A stretch of DNA of 56,533 nucleotides from Bacillus sp. V3-13 (GTDB taxonomy: Bacteria > Bacillota > Bacilli > Bacillales > Cytobacillaceae). Each line of letters starts with the position of its first letter. The first letter of the stretch is position 1. Below the pieces are notes generated by a model that did not search any database, was not told the DNA's origin, and saw only the letters and a program-made list of their open reading frames with translations. Shown here one piece after another: positions 30,844 through 40,460 of the stretch. The DNA is taken from the NCBI RefSeq assembly GCF_002860165.1, contig NZ_PGUZ01000030.1, positions 1 through 56,533 of the forward strand, written 5' to 3'. The translations under genes were made by a program, and so were the position numbers.

Positions 30844-31929
30844 ATGAATAACTTTGCGATAACAGGTGCCCAAAAAACTCCTTTCCTGACATGGTATATG
30901 GAAGGATTAAGAGAAAAATTTTCGAACGAAGGATATACATATTGTAAAGAAACAGTCGATGATATTAGGATCGTGTTTAATGTCATCGATCAAGAAAAAC
31001 CCCGTCCATTTCGTCGAAAAGCACAGGCGACTTTTGTTATCTCAATACTTGAGACAAATGAAGAACCTGAGAATATCTTTGAAGCTGCTTATCCATATCT
31101 AATCAGGTCATTAGCCAACCATTTAATGTTTATCATAAACACTAAGGAAAAAATGGATGTTTATTTTATTACTCCTGAACAAGGATTTTACAAATTAAGT
31201 TACCAAAATAACGCGGAAGACTTTTTCAAAAAGATTTATGAAAGATTGGAACCGGTGGCATCAGCTCAATTAGTCATCGACAATGAGTTTGCAGAGGATC
31301 TGGATGAAAATTTATGGAATGGCAACGAAGTCACACAAACAATGTACAAATCAGGAAAAAAATTAGATGAAATGAATTTATTACCTGCACCATTTCCACT
31401 TGAAAAATATTTATCATATCGTGATATGCGTCAGTTGAAAAAATTATATGGGATTGGCGGTCTAAGCTATGGTAATCTTAGCAGCCGTCACGATGACAAG
31501 GGATTTTGGATGAGCGCAAGTGGTGTCAATAAAGCGAATATGCGCGTAATAGGACAAGATATTTTATATATTAAAGGATTTAATCCGAAGAAAAATGCGA
31601 TGGAAATAAGTGTTCCACCTTCTATTTCTCCAAAAAGAGCATCAGTTGATGCGATTGAACATTGGATGATTTATAAAGAACATCCAAAAGTGGGGGCTAT
31701 TGTTCATATTCATGCATGGATGGATGGGGTAAAAGCCACTGACATGAATTATCCTTGTGGTACGATACAACTGGCAGAAACTGTAGCCGACCTGGTACGA
31801 AATGCCGATGATCCTTCAAGGACGATCATTGGTCTTAGAAATCATGGTTTAACCATTACAGGGCGTGACTTAAGTGACATTTTTGAACGTATTGAAGGAA
31901 AAGTCATTCCCCAAGTACCGATGGGATAA
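30844..31929 (+). CDS. Class II aldolase/adducin family protein with novel N-terminal domain
   Basis: A 361-residue protein. From about residue 185 to the end is a class II aldolase/adducin domain (GGLSYGNLSSRHD, ASGVNKANM, AIVHIHAWM with zinc histidines near 287-289, and GLRNHGLTITG). Residues 1-180 form a separate domain I do not recognise, with mixed alpha/beta pattern. Class II aldolases cleave or epimerise sugar phosphates such as fuculose-1-phosphate or ribulose-5-phosphate. AGGAGG precedes ATG 30844. It pairs with the dehydrogenase upstream. Confidence 0.83.
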   Translation: MNNFAITGAQKTPFLTWYMEGLREKFSNEGYTYCKETVDDIRIVFNVIDQEKPRPFRRKAQATFVISILETNEEPENIFEAAYPYLIRSLANHLMFIINTKEKMDVYFITPEQGFYKLSYQNNAEDFFKKIYERLEPVASAQLVIDNEFAEDLDENLWNGNEVTQTMYKSGKKLDEMNLLPAPFPLEKYLSYRDMRQLKKLYGIGGLSYGNLSSRHDDKGFWMSASGVNKANMRVIGQDILYIKGFNPKKNAMEISVPPSISPKRASVDAIEHWMIYKEHPKVGAIVHIHAWMDGVKATDMNYPCGTIQLAETVADLVRNADDPSRTIIGLRNHGLTITGRDLSDIFERIEGKVIPQVPMG

Positions 31930-32143
31930 AAAGTTTAGGGATGCCAAACAAATGATCCGGCAAATATTATATCATCTGTGTCCGATCGGGTAGGCATGAA
32001 TGAATGACTTTTGTGAAACAGATGTGTATGATTCGGTATCAACCGGGATGTTAAATGCCAGACAAGCCATGAATGTCGTTTAATTCTAATTTCAACTACA
32101 AAAACAATTTGGAATAAACAAAATTGTAAAAAAGGGTGAGCAT

Positions 32144-32962
32144 ATGGAAGTAACGGTTGAATCGATTGACAGGGTTGCAATCGATCTCGGTTTTATCCAA
32201 GTTTACTGGTACGGTGTTATTATCATTGCCGGTGTCCTTCTCGGCCTGTGGATCGCCATGCGTGAGAGCGAACGACGAGGCTTACCAAAAGAAACCTTAG
32301 TTGACCTCGTCCTTGTTGCGGTTCCAATTTCGATCATCGTTGCCCGCATTTACTACGTGATATTTAATTGGGATTATTACATCGAAAATCCCGGCAAAAT
32401 CATCGCTATCCGGGAAGGCGGATTGGCCATGCACGGTGTACTAATCGGTGCCGTATTGACGATATTCGTGTTTGCGAAGCTACGGGATATTTCCTTCTGG
32501 AAACTTGCCGATATTTTGGCACCAAGTATAATTCTTGGTCAAGCAATCGGACGCTGGGGAAATTTTATCAATCAAGAAGCTCATGGTGGACCGGTCTCGC
32601 GGGAATTTCTCGAAAGTTTGTATTTGCCCGATTTTATCATTAATCAAATGTATATTGAAGGGACTTATTTTCATCCGACGTTTTTATACGAGTCTCTTTG
32701 GAATTTTGCCGGTTTTATTGTGTTGATGTCCCTGCGCAGGACAAATTTAAGACGTGGTGAATTGTTTATAACATATATCATCTACTACTCATTCGGCCGT
32801 TTCTTTATCGAGGGAATGAGAACGGACAGTTTAATGCTTACAGATGAATTACGGATGGCACAAGTCATTTCTGTCGTGTTAATCTTTGTGGCCATAATGA
32901 TCATATTCTACCGCCGTAAAAAAGGATATGCCAATATACGTTATTTGGATAAAAGCATGTAA
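32144..32962 (+). CDS. lgt: Prolipoprotein diacylglyceryl transferase
   Basis: A 272-residue membrane protein with seven hydrophobic segments and the Lgt signature [15 protein letters not shown], preceded by REGGLAMHG (catalytic histidine region) and followed by a C-terminal RGELF and [14 protein letters not shown]. Lgt moves diacylglyceryl from phosphatidylglycerol to lipobox cysteines of prelipoproteins. In Bacillus lgt normally sits beside hprK, so this is probably a second copy, placed next to lipid-kinase genes. Start ATG 32144 with AAGGGTGA upstream. Confidence 0.93.
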   Translation: MEVTVESIDRVAIDLGFIQVYWYGVIIIAGVLLGLWIAMRESERRGLPKETLVDLVLVAVPISIIVARIYYVIFNWDYYIENPGKIIAIREGGLAMHGVLIGAVLTIFVFAKLRDISFWKLADILAPSIILGQAIGRWGNFINQEAHGGPVSREFLESLYLPDFIINQMYIEGTYFHPTFLYESLWNFAGFIVLMSLRRTNLRRGELFITYIIYYSFGRFFIEGMRTDSLMLTDELRMAQVISVVLIFVAIMIIFYRRKKGYANIRYLDKSM

Positions 32963-33025
32963 TAGACAAGAAACAAACGAAGTGGCACGTTGTTGTTATA
33001 CGGGTTCAGACATATACTCAAAGCA

Positions 33026-33057
33026 TTAAGCAGGAATTTGGATATCCTGCTTTTTTG
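33026..33057 (+). terminator. Terminator after lgt
   Basis: AAGCAGGA at 33028-33035 pairs with TCCTGCTT at 33045-33052, followed by T residues. Confidence 0.87.
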
Positions 33058-33315
33058 CATTTCTGCCTGAACCTGATTGCTTTCACCCAGAACATAACGC
33101 TCAGGAAATACTCTTTCTCATGTCAATTTAAAATACGCTCAAAACCAGACGATAGGGCCGATTCAATTCATCGGTGACAAATATGCTACCTTCTCCCTGC
33201 AGTAATAAGACATGTACCACAACCTACAATTTCCACCTATATTTACTCAGAGACTTAGTCAAAATAAAATCAGTTGTTAATGAACAATGTAAACATATTT
33301 GCAAGGAGAATGACA

Positions 33316-33930
33316 ATGAGACTGAGACAGTACTTGCTATTGGTATGGAGTATAATCGATCCGGTGTACTTTTTCTTTTCTCGCTTAAATTATCTTGACC
33401 AAACGGAAGAAAAAACTGCCATATTTCGGGTAAGGCTGACACGCTATAAAGGACGTGAAGTCGTTTTGGCGGATGGAACAAAGATAAAGAAAAATGATGT
33501 GCTGCTAAAGATACATTTACATAACGTCCGTTTATTAAAAGAACTTCAAAATATTGATAATGATGTTAAAAAGGCTGTAATCCTGTATAAAAAAGTAAAA
33601 GAGTCGCTGCCTTATATTGCGCTATATATTCATCAGCATAAATATAACAGAGAAATTAAAGGTATCATTGGCATCACAATGCTTAACAAAGGGATTGAAC
33701 GATTAGGATTTGAGCCTCATCCAATTTCGAGTCGCACATATAAATGGATGAAACAATTGGCACTCTACCCAATTTATCTCCTTTCAAAGTCAAAAGCACC
33801 TAACGCTGGTAAAAGGCCTTATCCATTGTATTTATTTATTTCAAAGGAAAGCTTATTAAATAAATATGGAGTGCATAATCAGTCTCTGGAAGAATCGCCA
33901 TTGATTCGGGTAAATCATGCAACACAATGA
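33316..33930 (+). CDS. YkoP-like protein of unknown function
   Basis: A 204-residue protein starting MRLRQYLLLVWSIIDPVYFF and containing IFRVRLTRYKGREVVLADG and KNDVLLKIHLHNVRLL. These blocks resemble B. subtilis YkoP, found in the ykoN-ykoP-ykoQ-ykoS-ykoT group near cell-envelope genes. Function is unknown. ATG 33316 has AAGGAG upstream. The YkoS-like membrane protein gene follows after about 110 bp, supporting the match, though the YkoN, YkoQ and YkoT partners are absent here. Confidence 0.62.
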   Translation: MRLRQYLLLVWSIIDPVYFFFSRLNYLDQTEEKTAIFRVRLTRYKGREVVLADGTKIKKNDVLLKIHLHNVRLLKELQNIDNDVKKAVILYKKVKESLPYIALYIHQHKYNREIKGIIGITMLNKGIERLGFEPHPISSRTYKWMKQLALYPIYLLSKSKAPNAGKRPYPLYLFISKESLLNKYGVHNQSLEESPLIRVNHATQ

Positions 33931-34038
33931 AAAACGAAAATAATACAGCCATGATGAACGGCAAGTATTTTGAAAATTATATGAATTATAGTTCCAGTAC
34001 AGAAGGAAATAACAGCATAAATTTTTGAGGTGGAAAAA

Positions 34039-35724
34039 TTGCTTTCGAACTTGCTTACCAATGAACGGAAACTAATGGTTGTTGCTCTCATTTTTATCGC
34101 GCTGTTTCTCTCTCCTTTATTTATTCTTGGTGAAAATGCGCACATTCGTGTTCATGACAATCTCGATTCGAATTTGGCCTGGTACAAGGTACTGGCACGA
34201 AGTGGAGAGATTTTTGGTTCGGTTAACGCAATCATCCCACAGATTATAAACGGAAATTTGTCTCGAAATGCTTTTGGTACAGAATTGAGCGCGATCGTAT
34301 GGCTGTACTCGTTTTTTCCCACTATGATGGCTTATGGGCTTAGCCAGGCGATTACACGTTTTATTGCTTTTATCGGAATGTACTTGCTTTTAAAAAAACA
34401 TTTTATCCAAAAGCCTGAGCTGGCCTGGATTCGTGTTGGGGTTGCTTTAACGTTCGCGCTGCCTCCCTTTTGGCCATCGGGAATGTTGAGTACGCTTGGA
34501 ATGCCTCTCGCTCTCTGGGCGTTCTTGAATATACGAAGCGGGGAAAGCTTATGGAGAAACTATCTTGTTCTGACCCTGATTCCATTTTACTCAAGCATCG
34601 TATTGGGGTTCTTCTTCTTCTTGAGCGCGATGGGAATTTTCTGGCTGTCAGATGTGATAAGAGGGAAAGGATGGAATTTGAAATTTCTTTTCTCGATTGT
34701 TTATATGACAGTTGTTTACCTCGTTATTGAATACAGGCTGGTCTATTCCTTTTTATTCGACAAGGTGCCGAACAGCCGGGATGAGTATTTTCATGCAAGG
34801 CTGTCGTTATGGAGGGCAATCCGCCTCACTTTCAAAAACTTTATCCTGGGACATCATCATGTAATGACCGTTCACACATTTGTGATCCTTCCTGTGATGT
34901 TGATTGCGTTTTACTTTGTTGTTAAGAAAAAACTTTGGAGGCAGGAAAGGGGTTTTGTATTTTTATTCTGCCTGAATTTTTTCCTGTCTGCATGGTATGC
35001 GTTTTGGTTTTATCGGGGTTGGGTGCCGCTGACCGAACGTTTTCACTTTATGGATACATTTAATTTTGCCCGTTATCATTTCTTAAGGCCGCTCGTCATC
35101 TATCTGTTGTTTGCTCTAGGCTTGAAAATTATGTATTTTCATGGGTCAAAATGGAGAAAAGCGGCAGTTGCATCTGTGATGGCTCAAATAGTACTTCTCA
35201 CAATATTCAATGAGGAAATTATTTTTCATGGTGAGCCTACAGTTAAAGAATTTTTCGCAGTGGAGCAATTTAAGGAAATTAAAAATTATATAGGCATGCC
35301 GCAGGAAGATTACCGGGTTGCGTCCATTGGCCTTCACCCTGCGATCGCTCAGTATAATGGGTTTTATACTCTGGATACTTACAACAATTTTTATCCGCTT
35401 TCTTATAAGCATAAATTCCGGCAAATCATTGAAAAAGAACTGGAGAAAAATAAGAGCATTCGTACATACTTCGATGAGTGGGGAGGCCGCTGCTACATTT
35501 TTACCGATGAACTGGGAAAGCATTATATGTTTAAAAAAAATTCGAAGAAACGGCTGAAAAACCTGGAGCTGAATGTAACGCCGTTTACAGAAATGGGAGG
35601 GCGCTATATTCTCTCTGCTGTGCCGATTGATAATGCTGAGGAAAATAAGCTTGAACTGGTTAAGATCTTTGAATCCAGGGAATCCATTTGGAAGATTTAT
35701 TTATATAAACCGCTGACAATTTGA
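34039..35724 (+). CDS. Polytopic membrane protein, YkoS/DUF6044-like
   Basis: A 561-residue protein with about 10-12 membrane segments up to residue 390 and a C-terminal soluble part. The early VHDNLDSNLAWYKVLARSG block, with conserved acidic residues in the first extracytoplasmic loop, recalls GT-C glycosyltransferases (inference). It resembles YkoS of B. subtilis (DUF6044). Start TTG 34039 lies 5 nt after GAGGTGG; GTG 34030 overlaps that site. It follows the YkoP-like gene. Confidence 0.68.
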   Translation: MLSNLLTNERKLMVVALIFIALFLSPLFILGENAHIRVHDNLDSNLAWYKVLARSGEIFGSVNAIIPQIINGNLSRNAFGTELSAIVWLYSFFPTMMAYGLSQAITRFIAFIGMYLLLKKHFIQKPELAWIRVGVALTFALPPFWPSGMLSTLGMPLALWAFLNIRSGESLWRNYLVLTLIPFYSSIVLGFFFFLSAMGIFWLSDVIRGKGWNLKFLFSIVYMTVVYLVIEYRLVYSFLFDKVPNSRDEYFHARLSLWRAIRLTFKNFILGHHHVMTVHTFVILPVMLIAFYFVVKKKLWRQERGFVFLFCLNFFLSAWYAFWFYRGWVPLTERFHFMDTFNFARYHFLRPLVIYLLFALGLKIMYFHGSKWRKAAVASVMAQIVLLTIFNEEIIFHGEPTVKEFFAVEQFKEIKNYIGMPQEDYRVASIGLHPAIAQYNGFYTLDTYNNFYPLSYKHKFRQIIEKELEKNKSIRTYFDEWGGRCYIFTDELGKHYMFKKNSKKRLKNLELNVTPFTEMGGRYILSAVPIDNAEENKLELVKIFESRESIWKIYLYKPLTI

Positions 35725-35758
35725 TAAGATATAGTGTAAATTAATAAAAATTTCCGAA

Positions 35759-35824
35759 TTCGACAAAAAAATCATTATTTTATAACATCTTCAGACAAAC
35801 AACCCCTTTTTTATTCATTATAAT
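35759..35824 (+). promoter_or_regulatory. Spo0A box and promoter of sirA
   Basis: TTCGACAA at 35759-35766 is the exact reverse complement of the 0A box TTGTCGAA. A related TTCAGACAA lies at 35790-35798, near the -35 position of a TATAAT box at 35819-35824. A poor -35 with 0A sites upstream is typical of Spo0A-activated sigma-A promoters, and sirA is a known direct Spo0A target in B. subtilis. Confidence 0.8.
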
Positions 35825-35857
35825 GAAAGAAAAAGTTTGTCCTTGAGGAGGGCAGCG

Positions 35858-36298
35858 ATGCGGAATTATCGCCTTTATTTAATTGAAGATGAATTTGCCT
35901 GCCACTATTACGGAAGAGAAAGAATGTTTTACCAGCTTTTTAAGGATTATGAACAATCGCATGGCCAGCTGCGCTCAATACTGCGTATGCAAATCGACTA
36001 TATTACGAAAAAGATTCCTGCATTGAAGCTTCATCAGCTTATCCATCAACAGCTCATCAAGAACCGGGGATTCCGTATTGAGCAAAATTCGTATTTAATT
36101 GAGAAAAGCGGAAATGCAAGCTTTGCCAAGCTTGACGTCTATGACTGCCTAGTGACAGTGGAGTCATACGGCAGCTATGATTCGGAAACGATTTTTTTCG
36201 AGGTACTTCGCAAATGTGAACGCTCTTTTTTAGCGGTTGATACATCGCAAAACCGGTACGGATGGCTGAAACCGATTAAAGAAAGAAATTTTGTATAA
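35858..36298 (+). CDS. sirA: Sporulation inhibitor of replication SirA
   Basis: A 146-residue protein (B. subtilis 148) with YLIEDEFACHYYGRE at the start and the conserved C-terminus SETIFFEVLRKCERSFLAVD, NRYGWLKPIKERNFV. SirA binds domain I of DnaA and blocks new rounds of replication at sporulation onset. ATG 35858 follows GGAGGG by 6 nt. It is directly preceded by a Spo0A box and followed by yneF as in B. subtilis. Confidence 0.95.
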   Translation: MRNYRLYLIEDEFACHYYGRERMFYQLFKDYEQSHGQLRSILRMQIDYITKKIPALKLHQLIHQQLIKNRGFRIEQNSYLIEKSGNASFAKLDVYDCLVTVESYGSYDSETIFFEVLRKCERSFLAVDTSQNRYGWLKPIKERNFV

Positions 36299-36386
36299 AA
36301 CAAGGAAAAAACGGCGCAAATATTGTATAATAACGTGTGGTCTAGTACACTGTATGGTAGACAACACGAAGGAGGAAGTTTAAGCT

Positions 36387-36599
36387 ATGTGGGATCTTAT
36401 TCTAGTTGGTATACTGGCACTGTTAGCTGGTGTAGCGCTAGGATTTTTCATTGCTCGCAAATATATGATGAGCTATTTAAAGAAAAATCCGCCAATCAAT
36501 GAGCAAATGTTAAAAATGATGATGATGCAAATGGGCATGAAGCCATCGCAAAAGAAAATCAACCAAATGATGGCTGCGATGAATAAACAAACAAAATAA
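36387..36599 (+). CDS. yneF: UPF0154 membrane protein YneF
   Basis: A 70-residue protein with one N-terminal membrane helix ([24 protein letters not shown]) and the family motif [30 protein letters not shown]. Function unknown; widely conserved in Firmicutes. GAAGGAGGAAG precedes ATG 36387. Confidence 0.96.
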   Translation: MWDLILVGILALLAGVALGFFIARKYMMSYLKKNPPINEQMLKMMMMQMGMKPSQKKINQMMAAMNKQTK

Positions 36600-36605
36600 T
36601 GAAGG

Positions 36606-36632
36606 ACAAGCACTCGGGGAGAGTGCTTTTCT
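36606..36632 (+). terminator. Terminator after yneF
   Basis: AAGCACTC at 36608-36615 pairs with GAGTGCTT at 36621-36628, followed by TTCTT. Confidence 0.82.
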
Positions 36633-36781
36633 TATGGCCCCGAAACGAATAAAACAGACCAAGCTGCGTCAACTATGCGCTGGTGCATGCATTAACCTTC
36701 CTTATTTTGTGAATATTTGATAAACTATTTTTACATTTGTTTTGTTTCCTATAATTTGACTCGAGCTCTGGGGGATGCACC

Positions 36782-38530
36782 ATGAAAGTTTTTCATGATT
36801 TAATGTGGTTTTTTAAGGAAGAGAAAAAATCATATATTTCCGGAATTATACTATTACTATTTGTTGCGTTTCTTCAGCTGGTGCCGCCAAAGGTAATTGG
36901 AATCGTTGTTGATCATATCGAAAACGGCACATTATCAGGCCGGATTCTTCTCCAGTGGATCGGCATCCTGATTGTTGTCGCGCTAATGATGTACTCTCTG
37001 CGTTACTACTGGAGGATTATGATTTTTGGATCCGCGGTTAAGCTTTCGCGCTTATTGAGGAACCGTCTGTATCATCATTTTACAAATATGTCGCAATCGT
37101 TTTACCAGCGGCACAGAACCGGGGATTTGATGGCGCATGCGACAAACGACCTGCAGGCTGTGCAACAGACAGCGGGAGCAGGCGTGCTGACGCTTGTCGA
37201 CTCGCTTGCAACTGGCGGCTTTGTGATTATTGCGATGGCGGCGACAATCAGCTGGAAGCTTACACTGATCGCGCTGATTCCAATGCCTTTAATGGCGATG
37301 CTGACCAGCTGGTACGGAACCCTTTTACACAAGGAATTTCACAGAGCCCAGGAAGCTTTTTCTTCATTAAATGATAAAACCCAGGAAAGCATATCCGGGA
37401 TTAAAGTCATTAAAACGTTCGGGCAGGAAAAAGAAGATATAGAGGATTTCCGTAAACAGTCTGAAGATGTGGTGCAAAAAAATATTGCTGTGGCGAAAAT
37501 TGATTCTTTATTCGATCCAACGATCAGCATTATCGTTGGAATTTCCTTTTTCCTGTCGATTGCCTTCGGGGCAAGATATGTGCTGAATGGAGAACTGACG
37601 ATCGGACAGCTGATTTCTTTTACGACTTATCTCGGTCTGCTCATTTGGCCGATGCTTGCCTTTGGCTGGCTGTTTAATATTGTTGAGCGCGGCCGGGCAT
37701 CTTATGACCGTATTTCAGCACTTTTACGCGAAACGGTCGATATCGTTGATGATGAGCATGCCGTTGATCGACTGCCGACTGGAAATATCACTTATGCGAT
37801 TGATTCATTCCAGTACCCAGGCGAATCAAAATCAACGCTTTCAGACGTCCATTTCAATCTGAACAGGGGAGAAACGCTTGGCATTGTCGGAAAAACCGGC
37901 GCCGGAAAAACAACCCTTTTAAAGCTGTTAACAAGAGAGTTTGAAGGCTATGATGGACATATCAAGTTTGGCGGCGAGCCATTAAGCTATTTTAAGATTG
38001 AAAAATTACGCGAAGCAATTGGCTACGTCCCGCAGGACCATTTTCTATTTTCTGCAACGGTTGCCGAAAACATTGCATTTACGAATCCGAATGCGCCGCG
38101 AGAAGAGATTTATCATGCCGCGAAAATGGCTCATATTCATGAAGACATTCTTCAATTTACTGATGGGTATGAAACAGTCGTCGGTGAGCGCGGTGTTTCT
38201 TTATCAGGCGGGCAGAAACAGCGGATTTCGATCGCCAGGGCATTGTTGATGGATCCGGAAGTGCTGATTCTCGACGACTCCCTGTCAGCCGTTGATGCAA
38301 AGACAGAGGAAGCGATTTTATCCTCGTTAAAAGAAAACAGGCATGGGAAAACAACAATCATTACTGCGCACCGGCTCAGTGCGATTCACCATGCCAACCT
38401 GATCATTGTTCTGGATCAGGGCAAAATCATCCAGAGAGGCACCCATGAAGAATTAATGCAGCAGGAGGGCTGGTACAAGGAAATGTATTTGCGCCAGCAG
38501 CTGGAAGAACTTGTCGAGCATGGAGGATAA
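36782..38530 (+). CDS. Heterodimeric ABC exporter subunit, YheI (BmrC)-like
   Basis: A 582-residue half transporter: six membrane helices (about residues 18-300) and an ATPase. Walker A is GKTGAGKTT and the signature is the normal LSGGQKQR, but Walker B reads ILILDDSLSAVD, with Asp in place of the catalytic Glu. That gives one degenerate ATP site in the dimer, as known for BmrCD-type exporters of drugs. GGGGGATG precedes ATG 36782. The partner gene starts 4 bp after the stop. B. subtilis keeps yheIH elsewhere, so the position between yneF and ynzD is lineage-specific. Confidence 0.88.
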   Translation: MKVFHDLMWFFKEEKKSYISGIILLLFVAFLQLVPPKVIGIVVDHIENGTLSGRILLQWIGILIVVALMMYSLRYYWRIMIFGSAVKLSRLLRNRLYHHFTNMSQSFYQRHRTGDLMAHATNDLQAVQQTAGAGVLTLVDSLATGGFVIIAMAATISWKLTLIALIPMPLMAMLTSWYGTLLHKEFHRAQEAFSSLNDKTQESISGIKVIKTFGQEKEDIEDFRKQSEDVVQKNIAVAKIDSLFDPTISIIVGISFFLSIAFGARYVLNGELTIGQLISFTTYLGLLIWPMLAFGWLFNIVERGRASYDRISALLRETVDIVDDEHAVDRLPTGNITYAIDSFQYPGESKSTLSDVHFNLNRGETLGIVGKTGAGKTTLLKLLTREFEGYDGHIKFGGEPLSYFKIEKLREAIGYVPQDHFLFSATVAENIAFTNPNAPREEIYHAAKMAHIHEDILQFTDGYETVVGERGVSLSGGQKQRISIARALLMDPEVLILDDSLSAVDAKTEEAILSSLKENRHGKTTIITAHRLSAIHHANLIIVLDQGKIIQRGTHEELMQQEGWYKEMYLRQQLEELVEHGG

Positions 38531-38533
38531 CCA

Positions 38534-40327
38534 ATGGAGAAAATAACCACCCTAAGCGGCAAAGAGCAGAGGCAAGTGCTGTTTCGCCTCCTGTCATATA
38601 CGAAACCGCATATAAAAACGATCACCCTCGCCTTCGGATTGCTTATTTTAACAACGGTTGGGGATATATTGGGCCCGATTTTAGTGAAAATCTTTATTGA
38701 TGATTATTTAACGCCCGGCAATTTGGTGAGAAGTGCCCTCGTTGGCCTTGCTTCGGCCTATATCGGCATCCAGGTTGCCAATGTTCTCGTTTCTTATTTC
38801 CAGTTGTTAACGTTTCAAAAAATTGCTTTGAAAATTATCCAGCAGCTCCGGATTGATGTTTTTTCAAAGGTGCAGGAGCTTGGATTGAAGTATTTCGATA
38901 AAACGCCGGCCGGAAGTATTGTTTCGCGCGTGACCAACGATACGGAAGCGATTAAAGAGATGTTTGTAACGGTTCTTGTAACCTTTATTCAAGGCTTTTT
39001 TCTGCTCGCTGGAATCTTTGTAGCGATGTTTATTTTGAACGTCCGATTAGCAGCCTTTTGTTTATTGATTCTGCCGATCATTTTAATGATCATGAAGTCG
39101 TACCGGAAATACAGCTCCCTGTTTTACCAGGATATGCGCGAAAGGCTCAGCCAGCTGAATGCCAAGCTTAGTGAATCACTGCAGGGCATGGCGATTATTC
39201 AAATGTTTCGCCAGGAAAAAAGGTTGCGTGCTGAATTTGGCGAGATTAATGAGAAACATTATTTGGCCGGGATGCGCAACATCAAGGTCGACGGCTTATT
39301 GCTCCGGCCTGCGATCGATTTGGTCTATGTCTTTGCCCTGATCATTGTATTGAGCTATTTTGGCGTTACTTCGTTAAACAATACGATAGAAATCGGCGTT
39401 CTCTACGCGTTTATCAATTACCTGGACCGGTTCTTTGAGCCTGTTAACCAGATGATGATGCGCTTGTCTTTATACCAGCAGGCGATTGTCGCCGGATCGC
39501 GGGTTTTTAAGCTGCTTGATGAACACGAAGTGGCTCCGGCACAAGCAGTTGTTAAGAATCATAAAGTATCCGACGGGAAAATTGAGTTCAAAAATGTCAG
39601 CTTTTCGTATGATGGCAAAAGGGATGTCTTAAAAAATATTTCCTTTACTGCCAACCCGGGTGAAACCGTCGCTCTTGTTGGCCATACGGGAAGCGGGAAA
39701 AGCTCGGTCATTAATCTGCTGATGAGGTTTTATGAATTTGAACGGGGAGAAATCCTGATTGACGGCAAATCGATCAAGTCGTTTTCGATCGAAGAGCTGC
39801 GTGATAAAATGGGGCTCGTCTTGCAGGATCCTTTTATGTTTTATGGAACGATAAAGGATAATATTCGATTGCACAATACTGACCTGACAGAAGAAGAAGT
39901 AGAAGAAGCGGCCCGGTTCGTTCAGGCCCATACATTTATTGAAAAGCTGGAAGACAAGTATGACCATAAAGTCGTCGAAAGGGGAGCAACGTTCTCAAGC
40001 GGTCAACGGCAGCTGCTTGCATTTGCCAGAACGATTGCCGCCAATCCGAAAATTCTCGTTCTTGACGAGGCGACCGCCAACATTGATACAGAAACAGAAG
40101 AAGCGATTCAAACTGCCCTTTCAAAAATGCGAAAAGGCCGGACAACGATTGCGATCGCGCACAGGCTTTCAACAATCCAGGATGCTGAATTGATTCTCGT
40201 CCTGCATCAAGGTGAAGTTGTGGAACAGGGCACCCATCAAGAACTCCTTGCCAAGCGCGGCCTTTACCACAAAATGTATTTATTGCAAAATGGTTCAGCT
40301 GAGCGGCTTGAGGATGTGGTCGGCTAG
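38534..40327 (+). CDS. Heterodimeric ABC exporter subunit, YheH (BmrD)-like
   Basis: A 597-residue half transporter with six membrane helices and an ATPase. Walker A is GHTGSGKSS, Walker B is ILVLDEATANID with the catalytic Glu, and the signature is the degenerate FSSGQRQ. With its partner this makes one canonical site (LSGGQ of the YheI-like subunit with Glu here) and one non-catalytic site. B. subtilis YheH is longer at the N-terminus (about 673 residues), so substrate range may differ; YknUV is an alternative relative by length. Translationally coupled to the previous gene. Confidence 0.87.
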   Translation: MEKITTLSGKEQRQVLFRLLSYTKPHIKTITLAFGLLILTTVGDILGPILVKIFIDDYLTPGNLVRSALVGLASAYIGIQVANVLVSYFQLLTFQKIALKIIQQLRIDVFSKVQELGLKYFDKTPAGSIVSRVTNDTEAIKEMFVTVLVTFIQGFFLLAGIFVAMFILNVRLAAFCLLILPIILMIMKSYRKYSSLFYQDMRERLSQLNAKLSESLQGMAIIQMFRQEKRLRAEFGEINEKHYLAGMRNIKVDGLLLRPAIDLVYVFALIIVLSYFGVTSLNNTIEIGVLYAFINYLDRFFEPVNQMMMRLSLYQQAIVAGSRVFKLLDEHEVAPAQAVVKNHKVSDGKIEFKNVSFSYDGKRDVLKNISFTANPGETVALVGHTGSGKSSVINLLMRFYEFERGEILIDGKSIKSFSIEELRDKMGLVLQDPFMFYGTIKDNIRLHNTDLTEEEVEEAARFVQAHTFIEKLEDKYDHKVVERGATFSSGQRQLLAFARTIAANPKILVLDEATANIDTETEEAIQTALSKMRKGRTTIAIAHRLSTIQDAELILVLHQGEVVEQGTHQELLAKRGLYHKMYLLQNGSAERLEDVVG

Positions 40328-40340
40328 AAACCACCTAAAA

Positions 40341-40380
40341 AAGGGAGCAGGTACAATAAAAATTCCTGCTCTTTTTTTAG
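40341..40380 (+). terminator. Terminator of the ABC exporter operon
   Basis: GAGCAGG at 40345-40351 pairs with CCTGCTC at 40365-40371, followed by seven T. Confidence 0.88.
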
Positions 40381-40460
40381 TTTTATTTTTGGGAATAGCT
40401 AGAGTGCTTGCGGATTGGCGGAAGAATTTCCATTGTTAATGCAGGGGATGGTTCTAAAAC

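Noticed and set aside
39936-40334. 132-codon minus-strand ORF over the end of the second ABC subunit
   Set aside because: Mirror of the conserved nucleotide-binding domain; no ribosome site.
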